Shown: positions 26,813 through 35,995 of the stretch, one piece after another
Layout of the letters: each line of letters begins with the position of its first letter
How positions within the stretch are numbered: position 1 is the first letter of the stretch
Source: Prochlorococcus marinus
GTDB lineage: Bacteria; Cyanobacteriota; Cyanobacteriia; PCC-6307; Cyanobiaceae
Reading direction: 5' to 3'
Assembly: GCF_001180245.1 (NCBI RefSeq)
Contig: NZ_CVSV01000021.1
Location: forward strand, 1-35,995
DNA: 35,995 bases
Notes under the pieces: generated by a model
What the model was told of the DNA's origin: nothing
What the model saw: the letters and a program-made list of their open reading frames with translations, nothing else
Databases searched by the model: none
Position numbers and translations under genes: made by a program

Positions 26813-27263
26813 CTAATGAAAACATTAATTCTCCAGCGCAAACCAACTGCCCATCAACATGCGCCTCACCTTTAACCTTCCCAAATCTTTGTCTTTTAAT
26901 AGATAATAACTCACAAGAAATTATCAATTGATCACCAGGCACAACTGGTTTTCTGAATTTAACATTATTGATTCCAGCGAAGACGAAAAGTCCTTTAGGA
27001 AGATCGGGCATTTGCGTTACAATTATTCCACCAACTTGGGCCATTGATTCCACAATAAGAACCCCAGGCATCAAGGGTCTCTCAGGAAAGTGTCCCTGAA
27101 ATTGAGGCTCATTTATAGTTACATTTTTTACTGCAACAGCTCTCTCCCCAGGAATATTCTCTATAACTTTGTCCACAAGAGCGAAAGGGTATCTGTGGGG
27201 TAATAAACCTAGTATTTGCTCAGAGGAAAGTTGATTATTTTCACTGGATAATTTCTTTTCCAA
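26805..27263 (-). CDS. fabZ: 3-hydroxyacyl-ACP dehydratase
   Basis: A 152-residue hot-dog fold enzyme that dehydrates beta-hydroxyacyl-ACP in fatty acid synthesis. [14 protein letters not shown] and the catalytic block [22 protein letters not shown] give His58 and Glu72. It belongs to the lipid A cluster, where it competes with LpxA and LpxD for hydroxyacyl-ACP; that competition is known from other bacteria. The first ~15 residues ([16 protein letters not shown]) are a non-conserved extension. It lies 18 bases after lpxC on the same strand. Confidence 0.97.
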   Translation of the reverse strand: MEKKLSSENNQLSSEQILGLLPHRYPFALVDKVIENIPGERAVAVKNVTINEPQFQGHFPERPLMPGVLIVESMAQVGGIIVTQMPDLPKGLFVFAGINNVKFRKPVVPGDQLIISCELLSIKRQRFGKVKGEAHVDGQLVCAGELMFSLVD

Positions 27264-27280
27264 AACAATTAAAGATAAAG

Positions 27281-28117
27281 TTAATTTTTTAGCGATGAGG
27301 CCAATAAAGCATTTAAAGAATGTGATCCTTTATAAACTAAAATTTGAGCCTTAGGTAACCCTACCAAAGCCAAGTCCCCAATTAGGTCTAAAATTTTATG
27401 TCTTATTGGTTCATTATCAAATCTTAATGGTGGATTAACCCATTTATCACCATCACAAACAAGGGCATTTTCCAAACTCCCGCCTTTTATTAATCCAAGT
27501 TCACTTAACTCTTGAAATTGATCTTTAAAACCAAATGTTCTGGCAGGCGCAATCATTTCGACAAAACTTTTTGGATTTAAATCAATTACAAAAGTTTGAT
27601 TTCCAATTGCTTCATAGGCAAAACTTATGGTGGATATAATTGTAGTTTTTTCAGAAGGAGTTGCTGCTATAACTGAGCCTTCTTTATTTAAAATTATTGA
27701 TTTATTAATTTCTCGGAAAAAATTATCTGGTCTAGGTGCCTTTTTTATTCCCACTTCCTCAAAATCTCTAACCCACTGGATTGCCGATCCATCTAAAAGA
27801 GGAATCTCTTTCCCATCAACCTCAATATGTATATAACTCAACCCGCACCCTGCCAGTGAAGATAATAAATGTTCTATAGTATACAAATTTCTTACTCCTA
27901 ATTTAACGGCAGTGCAAAGCATCGTACTACCAATTAAATCCTGAGTTAACTTAAAAATCTCGTTAGGTTTATCGCTAAAAGAGACATAATATCCTTCTTT
28001 CTCATATGAAGAAATTTTAACTCTTGTTTTTTCTCCACTATGTAGGCCTATGCCCTCTCTGGAGATAACACCAGCCAAGGTATAGCAAGAATCATAATTA
28101 GGAGGCCAGGAAAACAC
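27281..28117 (-). CDS. lpxC: UDP-3-O-acyl-N-acetylglucosamine deacetylase
   Basis: A 278-residue zinc deacetylase, the committed step of lipid A synthesis. [16 protein letters not shown] is the family start. Zinc ligands are His83 in [10 protein letters not shown] and the H and D of [15 protein letters not shown]. It is shorter than E. coli LpxC, as in other cyanobacteria, lacking the long C-terminal tail that carries a degradation signal there. It directly abuts bamA (stop of bamA at 28118). No lpxD is in the cluster. Confidence 0.96.
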   Translation of the reverse strand: MFSWPPNYDSCYTLAGVISREGIGLHSGEKTRVKISSYEKEGYYVSFSDKPNEIFKLTQDLIGSTMLCTAVKLGVRNLYTIEHLLSSLAGCGLSYIHIEVDGKEIPLLDGSAIQWVRDFEEVGIKKAPRPDNFFREINKSIILNKEGSVIAATPSEKTTIISTISFAYEAIGNQTFVIDLNPKSFVEMIAPARTFGFKDQFQELSELGLIKGGSLENALVCDGDKWVNPPLRFDNEPIRHKILDLIGDLALVGLPKAQILVYKGSHSLNALLASSLKN

Positions 28118-30256
28118 TTAAAACTTCCATCCAACTCCAAGTGTATATCTCCAATCCCCACTTAGTTCCTTGCTAGCAACATCTAATCTTAATGGACCTA
28201 TTGGCGTTTTTATCCCAACTCCCCCTCCAAGGGAAAAACCAGAGCCTGATTTTTGCAATAATTTACCGGGTTTTCCAGGGACTTCCTTTTGAGAGCCTAG
28301 ATCACTTCCTGCATCGACGAATAAAGCTCCAGATATCATTCTCCAAACAGGGAATCTATATTCTGCTGTACCCTCAATAAAACTTCTACTTACTGCCAAA
28401 TCACATGATCCCCAACCTCTAACAGATGATGTTCCACCCATACAAAATGCTTCGTAAGGAGGCAATTCCCCAAGAATAGTACCGGCTTTAAATTGAAATC
28501 CAATAGCTTGAGGACAATCTTCACTATCAGCATTACTAGATTTGCATGCTTTCGTTAAATTTATTATTTTTGTTGGTATGAAAAATGAATATGAGGCTCT
28601 CATTCTATTAAAAGTTGGAGAGTTTTTTCCCATTGAAATAAATTGTTCGGTACCAAAGCTAAATTTATTTCCTGATGTTGGGTTGATGGGATTGTTCAAA
28701 TTATTTCTAGAAGTATTTGCAATAAAACTCACTAATGTATTTTCTTCAGGGCATGAACCATCATTTGGAGTAAATCCAATACAAATAATATCGCTTATAT
28801 TGTTTCTGGTTGTGGTTGGCGTTAGGTCACCATAAGGTTTTTTGTTCCCATCACCATCAATCATCTTTACTTTCTTAAAATTCATCCCTGCAAGGACTCT
28901 CCATTTAGCAACCTTAAATGGGTCTCCACCATTTAATGGCCTTGAGAAAGAAAATCCACCTCCAGTTTTTTCTAAAACTATTGATGAAAAAGTATCTGAG
29001 CTAGATGGTGTTTGATCATCTACTGCATATAATTTTCCATTATTTTCACTTTTAAATTCTTGTGGATAATCTCTACTTAAAAAAATATTTGTTCTAAAAG
29101 ATGTTTTATGTTTATCTCCTTTAATCCATGGATCAGATAAAGAAAAATTATAGGTAGTTGAATATTCGCCAAAATTTAGATTTAAATTTGTAGACCATGC
29201 TCTTCCTAGAGCATTTGTTTCCTGCAAACCAATTGATGCGAAGATACCTGAACCATTGCTATAACCAAGTCCACCTGTTAACGATCCTGTTCTTTGCTCA
29301 CTCAAATCTAAAAAAATTATGACTTGATCAGGACTTAAATTATCAGGGCCAAGTGAAACCCTTATATCATCAAATAACGATGTGGCATAGAGTCTACCGA
29401 TATCAGCTTCTAAAATTTTTCTATTAAAAATGGTGCCAGGTTGTGTTTTTAATTCTCTCTTTATGACCCAGTCTTTTGTTTTCCCTTTTCTAGGTTTTCC
29501 ATCAATAATAAATTCACCATCAGAATTTGGGAATCTTATTTTTACGTCAGATATAATGCCCTCAGATACTTTTAATATTACTATTCCGTTCTCTGAGATT
29601 CTTTCTGGGCTTTTAATTCTAGCTAAAGAATAACCCTCTTTTTCATAACGTTCTTTTATTATTTCTATCTTATTTTGAAATTCCTTTAGGTTAAGAGTTG
29701 TCCCATAATAATTTTTAAAAATATCATCTACGTATTCATTGGAGACTATAGAATTTATTGGTTCAAGCTCAACTTTCTTCAAGATTGGATTAGGCACTAC
29801 ATTTACTATTAGCCTCACACCTAGTGGCCCTTCTTGAGAATTTATTTTAACTCCTGAAAACCAACCACTTGCATATATTGCATTAAGATCTTGATTTAAA
29901 ATTTGGTTATCAACAATACTTCCAGGCTTTATGCTCATGGAATCATATGCAGCCAATTCAAGTTTTCTACCCTCAGGATGATTTTCCCAACCTTCGATAA
30001 TTATTTCTGAGATAAGAACACTCTCTTCACTAGTATCATTATTATTTTCTGCAAGAAGAAATTTCCTCTCTTTATTATTTTCAATTCCTTGAAATAAAAC
30101 ATCATTAATATTTGTTATTTCTAAGGTTTTTATTGATTGATCAACGTCATTTGGCAAATATTTAGCAGCCAGTTCTAAATTATTTGATGTCAAAATCAAG
30201 GGTGAGCAGGCAACATTTATGAATACCTTTCCAAATTTTAAAAAATATTTTTGCAT
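28118..30256 (-). CDS. bamA: outer membrane assembly protein BamA/Omp85
   Basis: A 712-residue Omp85 protein that folds beta-barrels into the outer membrane. The N-terminal ~1-75 is a possible export region with a hydrophobic stretch (FINVACSPLILTSN) and a polar stretch. POTRA domains fill ~80-310, and the 16-strand barrel runs ~320-712. GGTSSVRGWG is the conserved barrel loop motif and the protein ends in aromatic Phe (GVGWKF), a classical C-terminal beta signal. Cyanobacterial forms have fewer POTRA domains than E. coli; I see about three. It heads the lipid A genes with purC upstream, 36 bases away. Confidence 0.94.
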   Translation of the reverse strand: MQKYFLKFGKVFINVACSPLILTSNNLELAAKYLPNDVDQSIKTLEITNINDVLFQGIENNKERKFLLAENNNDTSEESVLISEIIIEGWENHPEGRKLELAAYDSMSIKPGSIVDNQILNQDLNAIYASGWFSGVKINSQEGPLGVRLIVNVVPNPILKKVELEPINSIVSNEYVDDIFKNYYGTTLNLKEFQNKIEIIKERYEKEGYSLARIKSPERISENGIVILKVSEGIISDVKIRFPNSDGEFIIDGKPRKGKTKDWVIKRELKTQPGTIFNRKILEADIGRLYATSLFDDIRVSLGPDNLSPDQVIIFLDLSEQRTGSLTGGLGYSNGSGIFASIGLQETNALGRAWSTNLNLNFGEYSTTYNFSLSDPWIKGDKHKTSFRTNIFLSRDYPQEFKSENNGKLYAVDDQTPSSSDTFSSIVLEKTGGGFSFSRPLNGGDPFKVAKWRVLAGMNFKKVKMIDGDGNKKPYGDLTPTTTRNNISDIICIGFTPNDGSCPEENTLVSFIANTSRNNLNNPINPTSGNKFSFGTEQFISMGKNSPTFNRMRASYSFFIPTKIINLTKACKSSNADSEDCPQAIGFQFKAGTILGELPPYEAFCMGGTSSVRGWGSCDLAVSRSFIEGTAEYRFPVWRMISGALFVDAGSDLGSQKEVPGKPGKLLQKSGSGFSLGGGVGIKTPIGPLRLDVASKELSGDWRYTLGVGWKF

Positions 30257-30292
30257 AGTACTTGTGATTAAGATAAATAAGTCATTATTTTT

Positions 30293-31027
30293 TCAATTAG
30301 GTTTAAGAAAATCGTTTATTCTTCGGTGGATTTCAGTATAAGCTTCAATTAGGCCACCTAAATCATTTCTAAATCTATCCTTATCAAGACTTACAATTAT
30401 ATCATTTTGATTAAGATCCCACAATCTACAATTGTCAGGACTTATTTCATCCCCAAGAATAATATTATTTGTAAAATCATAACCAAATTCCAATTTAAAA
30501 TCTACAAGTTGAAGTTGAATATTTTTAAAAAAACTTTTCAAGATTACGTTAATTTGTAGGGTTAAATTTATTATTAACTCTAAATCATGAGAGCTTAATA
30601 TATTCATTAATTCAATTCTATCTTTTGTGAGAAGGGGATCATTAAGTTCATCATTTTTAAGATAGATATCAATTAATGGTTTTGATAACAAAGTTCCAGG
30701 TTTAATAGTTGTTTGTTTGCATAAAGAACCATAAGCAGTATTTCTTAGAACGATTTCTAATGGAATTACTTTTATTTTTTTTGCAATCATCGTATTTTCA
30801 TTTTCAAGTTCAATAAAGTGAGTTGGAATATTATTCTTAATGAGAATCTCAAAAATTCTTGCACTTATTAAGCAATTAAGTTTGCCTTTACCTTCGAACT
30901 TTTCTTTTTTCAAAGCATTAAACGCTGTAGCTTCATCTTTAAATTCAATTTTTACTTTATTTGCGTCATCATGAGTAAATACTTTTTTTGCTTTGCCTTC
31001 ATAAATCAACTCATATTTATTATTCAT
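30293..31027 (-). CDS. purC: SAICAR synthase
   Basis: A 244-residue purine enzyme that joins aspartate to CAIR using ATP. YEGKAKKVF at the start, FKDEATAFN, VIPLEIVLRNTAYGSL and the C-terminal ELGYDFT-type (KLEFGYDF), LGDEISPDNCRLWD and DKDRFRNDLGG blocks are all clear. Length is standard. It is divergent from purD, another purine gene, across 134 bases. It is the first gene of the minus-strand run with bamA and lpxC-fabZ-lpxA-lpxB. Confidence 0.97.
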   Translation of the reverse strand: MNNKYELIYEGKAKKVFTHDDANKVKIEFKDEATAFNALKKEKFEGKGKLNCLISARIFEILIKNNIPTHFIELENENTMIAKKIKVIPLEIVLRNTAYGSLCKQTTIKPGTLLSKPLIDIYLKNDELNDPLLTKDRIELMNILSSHDLELIINLTLQINVILKSFFKNIQLQLVDFKLEFGYDFTNNIILGDEISPDNCRLWDLNQNDIIVSLDKDRFRNDLGGLIEAYTEIHRRINDFLKPN

Positions 31028-31161
31028 TAACTTAAAACCTCATTATTATTACTAAAGTGTTTTTTATAATTAACATAATTATTAGAGGCCAACTTTAAAT
31101 GATTTATTTTCATTTTAACTGATTATTCATCGAAACCTCATAACCTAAAAAAAACAACTAT
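31028..31161. promoter_or_regulatory. divergent purC/purD intergenic region
   Basis: A 134-base A/T-rich spacer between two divergent purine genes, so it must carry promoters for both. No known purine operator (PurR box) is recognised by eye, and no clear -10 or riboswitch-like fold is seen. Confidence 0.5.
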
Positions 31162-32493
31162 ATGGTAATTCATTCACCTAGTTCTAGGAACTTTATTAGA
31201 TTAGAAAATATTTTGATAATTGGAAATGGCGGGAGAGAAAACTCTTTGGCTTGGGCTATTCAAAAAAATGAATTAGTTAAAAAAGTTTTTTTGATACCTG
31301 GTAACGCTGGTTCAGAAAGAATAAATAAATGTGAAAGAATAAAAATTGATATAAATAATAAAAATGAACTAGTTGGTAAGCTTGATTTTTTGAAGATAGA
31401 TTTAGTCATTATTGGACCAGAAATACCTCTGGCAAATGGATTAGCTGATTTTCTTCGAAAAAAAAATTTTAAAGTGTTTGGTCCGAATAAAGATGGAGCA
31501 AAACTAGAATTTAGCAAATCTTGGGCGAAGGAATTTATGCAAGATGCAAATATCCCAACTGCAAATTTTTGGAAAGTCAATTCTCTAGAAGAAGCCAAAA
31601 AAATTATTAATTCATCATCAATTCCACTTGTAGTAAAAGCTGATGGTCTAGCTTCAGGTAAAGGTGTTTTTATTCCTAATTCAAAAGAAGAATGCTTTAA
31701 AGCAGCAGAGACAATTTTTAATGGAAGATTTGGTAACTCTGGGAATGTAGTTGTTCTAGAAGAAAAAATTCAGGGGCCAGAAGTTTCAGTTTTTGCTTTA
31801 TGCGATGGGAAGAGATATACATTACTTCCAACGGCCCAAGATCATAAACGACTTAATGAAGAAGATAAAGGTCCAAATACAGGAGGCATGGGGTCTTATT
31901 CTCCTGCCCCATTATTAACAGAAGATTACCTTGATAGAATTATTAAAGAGATAATTGAACCTACAATAAATGAGCTTAATAAAAGAAATATTGACTATAG
32001 AGGCGTAATTTATTTTGGGTTAATGATCACAAAATCTGGGCCTAAGGTTATAGAATATAATTGCAGATTTGGTGATCCAGAATGCCAAACAATAATGCCC
32101 TTAATGGATCAAAATTTTGTATTTCTTTTAGAAAAATGCTCAATGGGAAGTTTAACTGGTGATGAAAAAATTAATACTTCTGATAAGGTTAGTGGTTGCG
32201 TAATAGCTACCTCCAAAGGTTATCCTCACGAATATAAAACTGGCTATGAAATAAAAATAGGTAAGATTGATTCAAATGATTGTCAAATTTTTGACTCAGG
32301 TACTTCTTTTAGTGAAAGTGGGAAATTATTAACTGCTGGAGGAAGAGTTTTAAGTATTGTCTGTCAAGATAAAGACTTCGATACGGTTTTTAATAAAGCA
32401 TACAAAAATTTAAAAGAAATTCATTTTGAGGGTATTTACTTTAGAAATGATATAGGTCATCAAGTGAGGAAAAACTTTTCTAAGGAGAATTAA
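31162..32493 (+). CDS. purD: phosphoribosylamine--glycine ligase
   Basis: A 443-residue ATP-grasp enzyme that makes GAR from phosphoribosylamine, glycine and ATP. ILIIGNGGRENSLAWAI is the family start, followed by FGPNKDGAKLEFSKSWAKEF, VVKADGLASGKGV, DHKRLNEEDKGPNTGGMG and YNCRFGDPECQ. The first ~16 residues (MVIHSPSSRNFIRLEN) extend beyond typical PurD proteins; a start at a TTG nearer LIIGN is possible. The 3' end is five bases upstream of nblS, which has a strong ribosome site in the overlap zone. Confidence 0.96.
   Translation: MVIHSPSSRNFIRLENILIIGNGGRENSLAWAIQKNELVKKVFLIPGNAGSERINKCERIKIDINNKNELVGKLDFLKIDLVIIGPEIPLANGLADFLRKKNFKVFGPNKDGAKLEFSKSWAKEFMQDANIPTANFWKVNSLEEAKKIINSSSIPLVVKADGLASGKGVFIPNSKEECFKAAETIFNGRFGNSGNVVVLEEKIQGPEVSVFALCDGKRYTLLPTAQDHKRLNEEDKGPNTGGMGSYSPAPLLTEDYLDRIIKEIIEPTINELNKRNIDYRGVIYFGLMITKSGPKVIEYNCRFGDPECQTIMPLMDQNFVFLLEKCSMGSLTGDEKINTSDKVSGCVIATSKGYPHEYKTGYEIKIGKIDSNDCQIFDSGTSFSESGKLLTAGGRVLSIVCQDKDFDTVFNKAYKNLKEIHFEGIYFRNDIGHQVRKNFSKEN
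32482..32487 (+). promoter_or_regulatory. ribosome binding site of nblS
   Basis: AAGGAG lies at the end of purD, 10 bases before the nblS ATG at 32498. Most genes in the window have weak or no Shine-Dalgarno site, so this one is notable and fixes the nblS start. Confidence 0.8.
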
Positions 32494-32497
32494 TCTT

Positions 32498-34564
32498 ATG
32501 GTGGATACCAATAATCGAGAAAGTAGAAAATATAACATCACTGATAATGAAGACATGGATACTAACTATTGGATTAATGGACTTCTCGCTTGGTGGAGTG
32601 GGTTCAGTTTAAGAACAAAGTTATTAGCCATAGCTACTCTTGTTGTAAGCCTCCTAATGACAGGAATAACTTTTTTTGCATTAAATAGTATTCAAAAAGA
32701 TGCAGGTATGAATGATACTAGATATGCTCGAGATCTTGGCTTATTGTTATCTGGGAATGTTACAGAATTAGTCGCTAATAACCAAAAAAAAGAAATTTCA
32801 AATGTAGCTGAAAAGTTTTGGAGATCAAGTCGAAACTTGCGTTATATATTTTTTACTGATGCTGAAGATATTGTTCAACTTGGGATACCGATCAGTGCAA
32901 CACCAACGAGCTCAGACAGTCAGTTTCAGCTTACTCGAAAATTAAAACTACCTTCAGAATTGAAGAAGAGACCACAATTTCCTTTGGTTAGGCAGCATGC
33001 GACACCTCAAGGTCAAGTAACAGATGTATTTGTTCCAATGTTGTGGAAAGGCAAATATCTTGGAACTTTAGCTTTAGGAGTCACCCCTAATAAAAAAGCA
33101 CTAGCCAGTGCTGCCTTAACTAGAGAAGTAACCATTGCAGTTTTTATCTCTATTTGGGTTTTAGTAATACTTGGAGCTGTATTTAATGCACTGACTATTA
33201 CAAGACCAGTCAGAGAATTAGTAAGAGGTGTTAGAGAAATTTCAAGAGGAAATTTTAAATCCAGAATTTCTTTGCCCATGACAGGCGATCTAGGAGAACT
33301 CTTAAATGGATTTAACCGAATGGCAACACAATTAGAAAATTATGATGAAGCTAATATAGAAGAACTAAAAGCGGCTCAAATCAAGCAGCAATCATTAATA
33401 GCTACAATGGCCGATGGCGCAATATTATTGGACTCACAAGGTAAAATTGTACTAACTAATCCAACAGCAAAGAGATTATTTCGTTGGGAAGGAAGATTTC
33501 TAGAAGGGAAACATTTTTTAAATGAAATCCCCGAAATTTTATCCAACGACTTACATACAAATATAGAATCAATCTTAAACAGGGAAAAAGAAAAGGACGA
33601 TTTAAGATTCAGTTTAGGAGAGCCAGCAAGAACCTTAAGAATTGTCTTGCAATCAGTCTTAGATACAAATAAGGTTGAATTAAAAGGAATTGCCGTGACA
33701 ATTCAAGATTTAACTAGAGAAGTTGAACTTAACGCTGCACAAAATAGATTCATAAGCAATGTATCGCATGAATTAAGGACACCACTTTTTAATATCAAAA
33801 GTTATGTAGAGACCTTACATGATTTAAAAGATCAGCTTTCCGATGAAGAACAAATAGAATTTTTAGGAATTGCAAATTCTGAGACTGATAGGTTAACAAG
33901 ACTTGTTAATGATGTATTAGATTTATCTAGATTGGAGTCTGGGAAAATTGTTCAGCTAGAGCAAATGGACATAAAACCTGCAATAGAACAGACTCTTAGA
34001 AATTATAGACTTAATGCTTCAGAAAAAAATGTTTCATTAGCTCATGACATAGAGGAAACTATTCCTCCAATTCTTGGAAATTTTGATTTACTTTTACAAG
34101 TTTTTGATAATTTACTGGGAAATGGATTGAAGTTTAGTCCAAAAAACAGCGCCTTAATTATAAGAGCTTATACTTGGCCAGATTCCTGTCCTGCTTTCCC
34201 TCCAAGTATTAAAAACGATGAAGCCCCTCAATGTGAATTAGTTTCACCACTTCCAAAAGTAAGAATTGAGATTGCTGATACTGGCTCAGGAATATCTCAG
34301 GCTGATCAAGAAAAGATATTTGATCGTTTTTATAGAGTAGAGAATTCTGTTCATACCGAGCAAGGAACAGGTTTAGGTTTATCTATAGTGCGAGGAATAA
34401 TTGAAAAACACGGTGGGGAGATTCGTATGGCTAGTGAATTAGGAGTAGGAACAACTTTTTGGTTTGATTTAGCCTTAGCGCAATCTGATAAAGATGAATT
34501 ATTGACAAAAGCAATTAATAATTCAGATTCTTTTCCAGTTTCTGAAATTAAAGAAATTATCTAA
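32498..34564 (+). CDS. nblS: sensor histidine kinase NblS/DspA (Hik33 type)
   Basis: A 688-residue membrane sensor kinase. TM1 is ~39-62 and a periplasmic sensor runs ~63-205. TM2 is ~208-234 and HAMP ~235-284. A PAS domain occupies ~296-405, HisKA ~414-482 with His424 in SNVSHELRTPL, and HATPase ~525-662 (LLGNGLKFSP, DTGSGIS, FDRFYRV, GTGLGLSIV). NblS/Hik33 works with the response regulator RpaB to control light, cold and nutrient stress genes, including hli. An insertion at ~559-586 between the N and G1 boxes contains Cys564 and Cys579. The regulator is not in this window. It overlaps kaiC by four bases at the 3' ends. Confidence 0.96.
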   Translation: MVDTNNRESRKYNITDNEDMDTNYWINGLLAWWSGFSLRTKLLAIATLVVSLLMTGITFFALNSIQKDAGMNDTRYARDLGLLLSGNVTELVANNQKKEISNVAEKFWRSSRNLRYIFFTDAEDIVQLGIPISATPTSSDSQFQLTRKLKLPSELKKRPQFPLVRQHATPQGQVTDVFVPMLWKGKYLGTLALGVTPNKKALASAALTREVTIAVFISIWVLVILGAVFNALTITRPVRELVRGVREISRGNFKSRISLPMTGDLGELLNGFNRMATQLENYDEANIEELKAAQIKQQSLIATMADGAILLDSQGKIVLTNPTAKRLFRWEGRFLEGKHFLNEIPEILSNDLHTNIESILNREKEKDDLRFSLGEPARTLRIVLQSVLDTNKVELKGIAVTIQDLTREVELNAAQNRFISNVSHELRTPLFNIKSYVETLHDLKDQLSDEEQIEFLGIANSETDRLTRLVNDVLDLSRLESGKIVQLEQMDIKPAIEQTLRNYRLNASEKNVSLAHDIEETIPPILGNFDLLLQVFDNLLGNGLKFSPKNSALIIRAYTWPDSCPAFPPSIKNDEAPQCELVSPLPKVRIEIADTGSGISQADQEKIFDRFYRVENSVHTEQGTGLGLSIVRGIIEKHGGEIRMASELGVGTTFWFDLALAQSDKDELLTKAINNSDSFPVSEIKEII

Positions 34565-35995
34565 TTATTGTCTATTCCTTTAAAAACATTTTGAACATTT
34601 TGATCAGGCACAACTCTATGAGGCGCACCACTAAATATTTGTTCAAAATTAGAAAAAGAATCCTTTATTTCTGGTCCACTATTTGTAATAATGAATTCTC
34701 TTATTCGCTTATCATGCCATGAACCCCTCATTTTGAAAACATTTAAAGCTCGTGCCATCTCACCTTTTATTTCTACATATTGAAGCAACAATATGGTGTC
34801 TGTAATGGTTGAGATGTGAGAATCAGTTATAGAATGACTTCCCATAAATTCTTCCGCAGTATTAGTAAAAAAGCCTGCTATTTCCTCTTGTTTTGTATAT
34901 CCGGTAACAGCAATTACAAACTGTCTAAATGCATTCAAACTTACACCTCTGGCTAATGCAGAGAGAGAGTCAATTGCCATTCTTTTTGGTTTAAATTGAT
35001 TAATTTGCGTTTTTATAATTTGTAAGTGATCCTCTAAACCTGTTGATTCAGGATATGCACAAATAATTTTTAATAATCCATCACTTTCCATTTTTTCAAA
35101 ATCTATGCCCCAGCTAGTAGCATTCCTAAGTAATTGAGCCCTAGATTCTTCATATGCAAAAAGTATTGCTCTTTCATTATTGTTATAAGCATCTTCAACA
35201 AATTTTGATACAAGCATTGTTTTGCCCGTACCAGTTGCTCCAGTGGCGAGAATAATGGAATCTTGAAAATATCCTCCACCACACATATCATCAAGATCTT
35301 TAACTCCAGAACTAATCCTAATATTTGAGGATCTCTGCGTTAATCTCATTGCTCCTAAGGCAAACACACTTATTCCGTCCATTCCCATAGTGAATGGATA
35401 TTCACCTTTCATATGTACAGTACCTCTTAACTTAAGAACTTCTAGAGTTCTTCTTCTCTTCTCTGACTCAAGTACATTTCTTAATAAGACAACATTATCA
35501 GATACAAATTCTTCTACACCATATCTAGCAATTGGTCCGTAATCATCCACCCTTTCAGTAGTCATAACTGTTGTCACGCCTATTTCTTTTAATCTTGCTA
35601 TCAATCTAAATATTTCCCTTCTAACAACGTAAATGGCATCATACTGTTGAAAGACAGCAGTTATTGAATCTATAGCAACTCTTTTAGCTTTATATTTTCT
35701 AATTGCATAACTAATTCTTTCAATAAGACCAGACAAGTCAAAGTTACCAGCGACATCCTGACCATCAGGATCAGGAGAAGCGTCCAAAATAAAAAGTTTA
35801 TTTTGATCAATTAATTCTTGTAAATCCCAACCAAAACTTGCGGCATTTCTAATAATATCTAAGGGAGATTCCTCAAATGTTACAAAGATTCCAGGCTCAT
35901 CAAAATTACAAATTCCATGGTGTAAATATTGCAGAGAAAAAACAGTTTTACCAGTTCCTGAGGTACCACTAACGAGCGTACTTCGAGATACAGGC
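34561..35995 (-). CDS. kaiC: circadian clock protein KaiC, 5' end beyond the window
   Basis: A partial gene on the minus strand; the frame is open to the right edge, so a TTG at 35787 is not the real start. 477 residues are visible, beginning at the position equivalent to S. elongatus residue 37, so about 36 N-terminal residues are missing. The CI Walker A is SGTSGTGKT and its catalytic VTFEES. CII has ATGATGTGKT and FAYEES. The CII phosphorylation block SITDSHISTITDT carries Thr426, Ser431 and Thr432 (elongatus numbers). KaiC is a hexameric ATPase and autokinase that keeps daily time. The tail contains the A-loop-like region SFSNFEQIFSG. kaiB would lie upstream, outside the window. Its 3' end overlaps nblS. 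Confidence 0.98.
   Translation of the reverse strand, partial: PVSRSTLVSGTSGTGKTVFSLQYLHHGICNFDEPGIFVTFEESPLDIIRNAASFGWDLQELIDQNKLFILDASPDPDGQDVAGNFDLSGLIERISYAIRKYKAKRVAIDSITAVFQQYDAIYVVRREIFRLIARLKEIGVTTVMTTERVDDYGPIARYGVEEFVSDNVVLLRNVLESEKRRRTLEVLKLRGTVHMKGEYPFTMGMDGISVFALGAMRLTQRSSNIRISSGVKDLDDMCGGGYFQDSIILATGATGTGKTMLVSKFVEDAYNNNERAILFAYEESRAQLLRNATSWGIDFEKMESDGLLKIICAYPESTGLEDHLQIIKTQINQFKPKRMAIDSLSALARGVSLNAFRQFVIAVTGYTKQEEIAGFFTNTAEEFMGSHSITDSHISTITDTILLLQYVEIKGEMARALNVFKMRGSWHDKRIREFIITNSGPEIKDSFSNFEQIFSGAPHRVVPDQNVQNVFKGIDNN

Noticed and set aside
28542..28835. 97-codon open frame on the plus strand inside bamA
   Set aside because: It is a shadow of the well-supported bamA coding frame and has no domain of its own. 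The same applies to other antisense frames in ddl, lpxA and glgX.
1..35995. CRISPR arrays, insertion sequences, prophage or integrase genes
   Set aside because: No regularly spaced repeats, transposase, inverted-repeat ends or phage proteins were found by reading both strands.

Overview
The window looks like a contiguous piece of a high-light-type Prochlorococcus chromosome. The evidence is very AT-rich DNA, short spacers, a cyanobacterial Hli protein, the KaiC clock protein, an NblS/DspA sensor kinase, a ClpR/ClpP pair, cyanobacteria-only families (DUF3119, DUF3086, DUF1825) and a GPH sugar transporter of the kind called melB/glcH in Prochlorococcus. I cannot name the strain. I see no insertion sequence, prophage, CRISPR array or clear pseudogene, and almost all genes are core or housekeeping.

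Layout. 1-3946 (+): the end of miaB, then a wall and division cluster of ddl, an unknown one-helix membrane protein, ftsQ and ftsZ. Two tiny leader reading frames sit just before ftsZ. 3961-4056 (-): the small SRP RNA gene (ffs). 4103-6092: panB, convergent with hemW. 6189-8636 (+): a membrane PIN-TRAM protein, then clpR (catalytically dead) and clpP. 8746-10736 (+): ilvC and cobD. 10793-12175: an hli gene plus four small membrane or exported proteins of unknown function. 12312-12587 (-): HU with a clear terminator. 13212-16775: a glycogen debranching enzyme, a tRNA-Gly(UCC) and a GPH-family sugar transporter.

16785-19594 (+): a lipid-linked group made of an MlaE-type permease, DUF3119, DUF3086 and plsY. 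19578-21894 (-): pyrF, tyrS and DUF1825. 22044-24152 (+): a GIY-YIG-like protein and pepA. 24164-31027 (-): purC leading an outer-membrane cluster (bamA, lpxC, fabZ, lpxA, lpxB), then an exported MsrA. 31162-34564 (+): purD and nblS. 34561-35995 (-): kaiC, which runs off the window edge.

The genes form tight, often overlapping runs, and several convergent pairs overlap at their 3' ends, as expected for a streamlined genome. The most promising poorly described items are three. First, the one-helix protein between ddl and ftsQ, and DUF3119 after the MlaE permease, both look to me like membrane-anchored PH-like folds. Second, there are tiny reading frames directly upstream of ftsZ. Third, a set of small exported cysteine-bearing proteins lies next to hli. 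I found no convincing new multi-gene system, and these ideas are inferences from reading the sequence.
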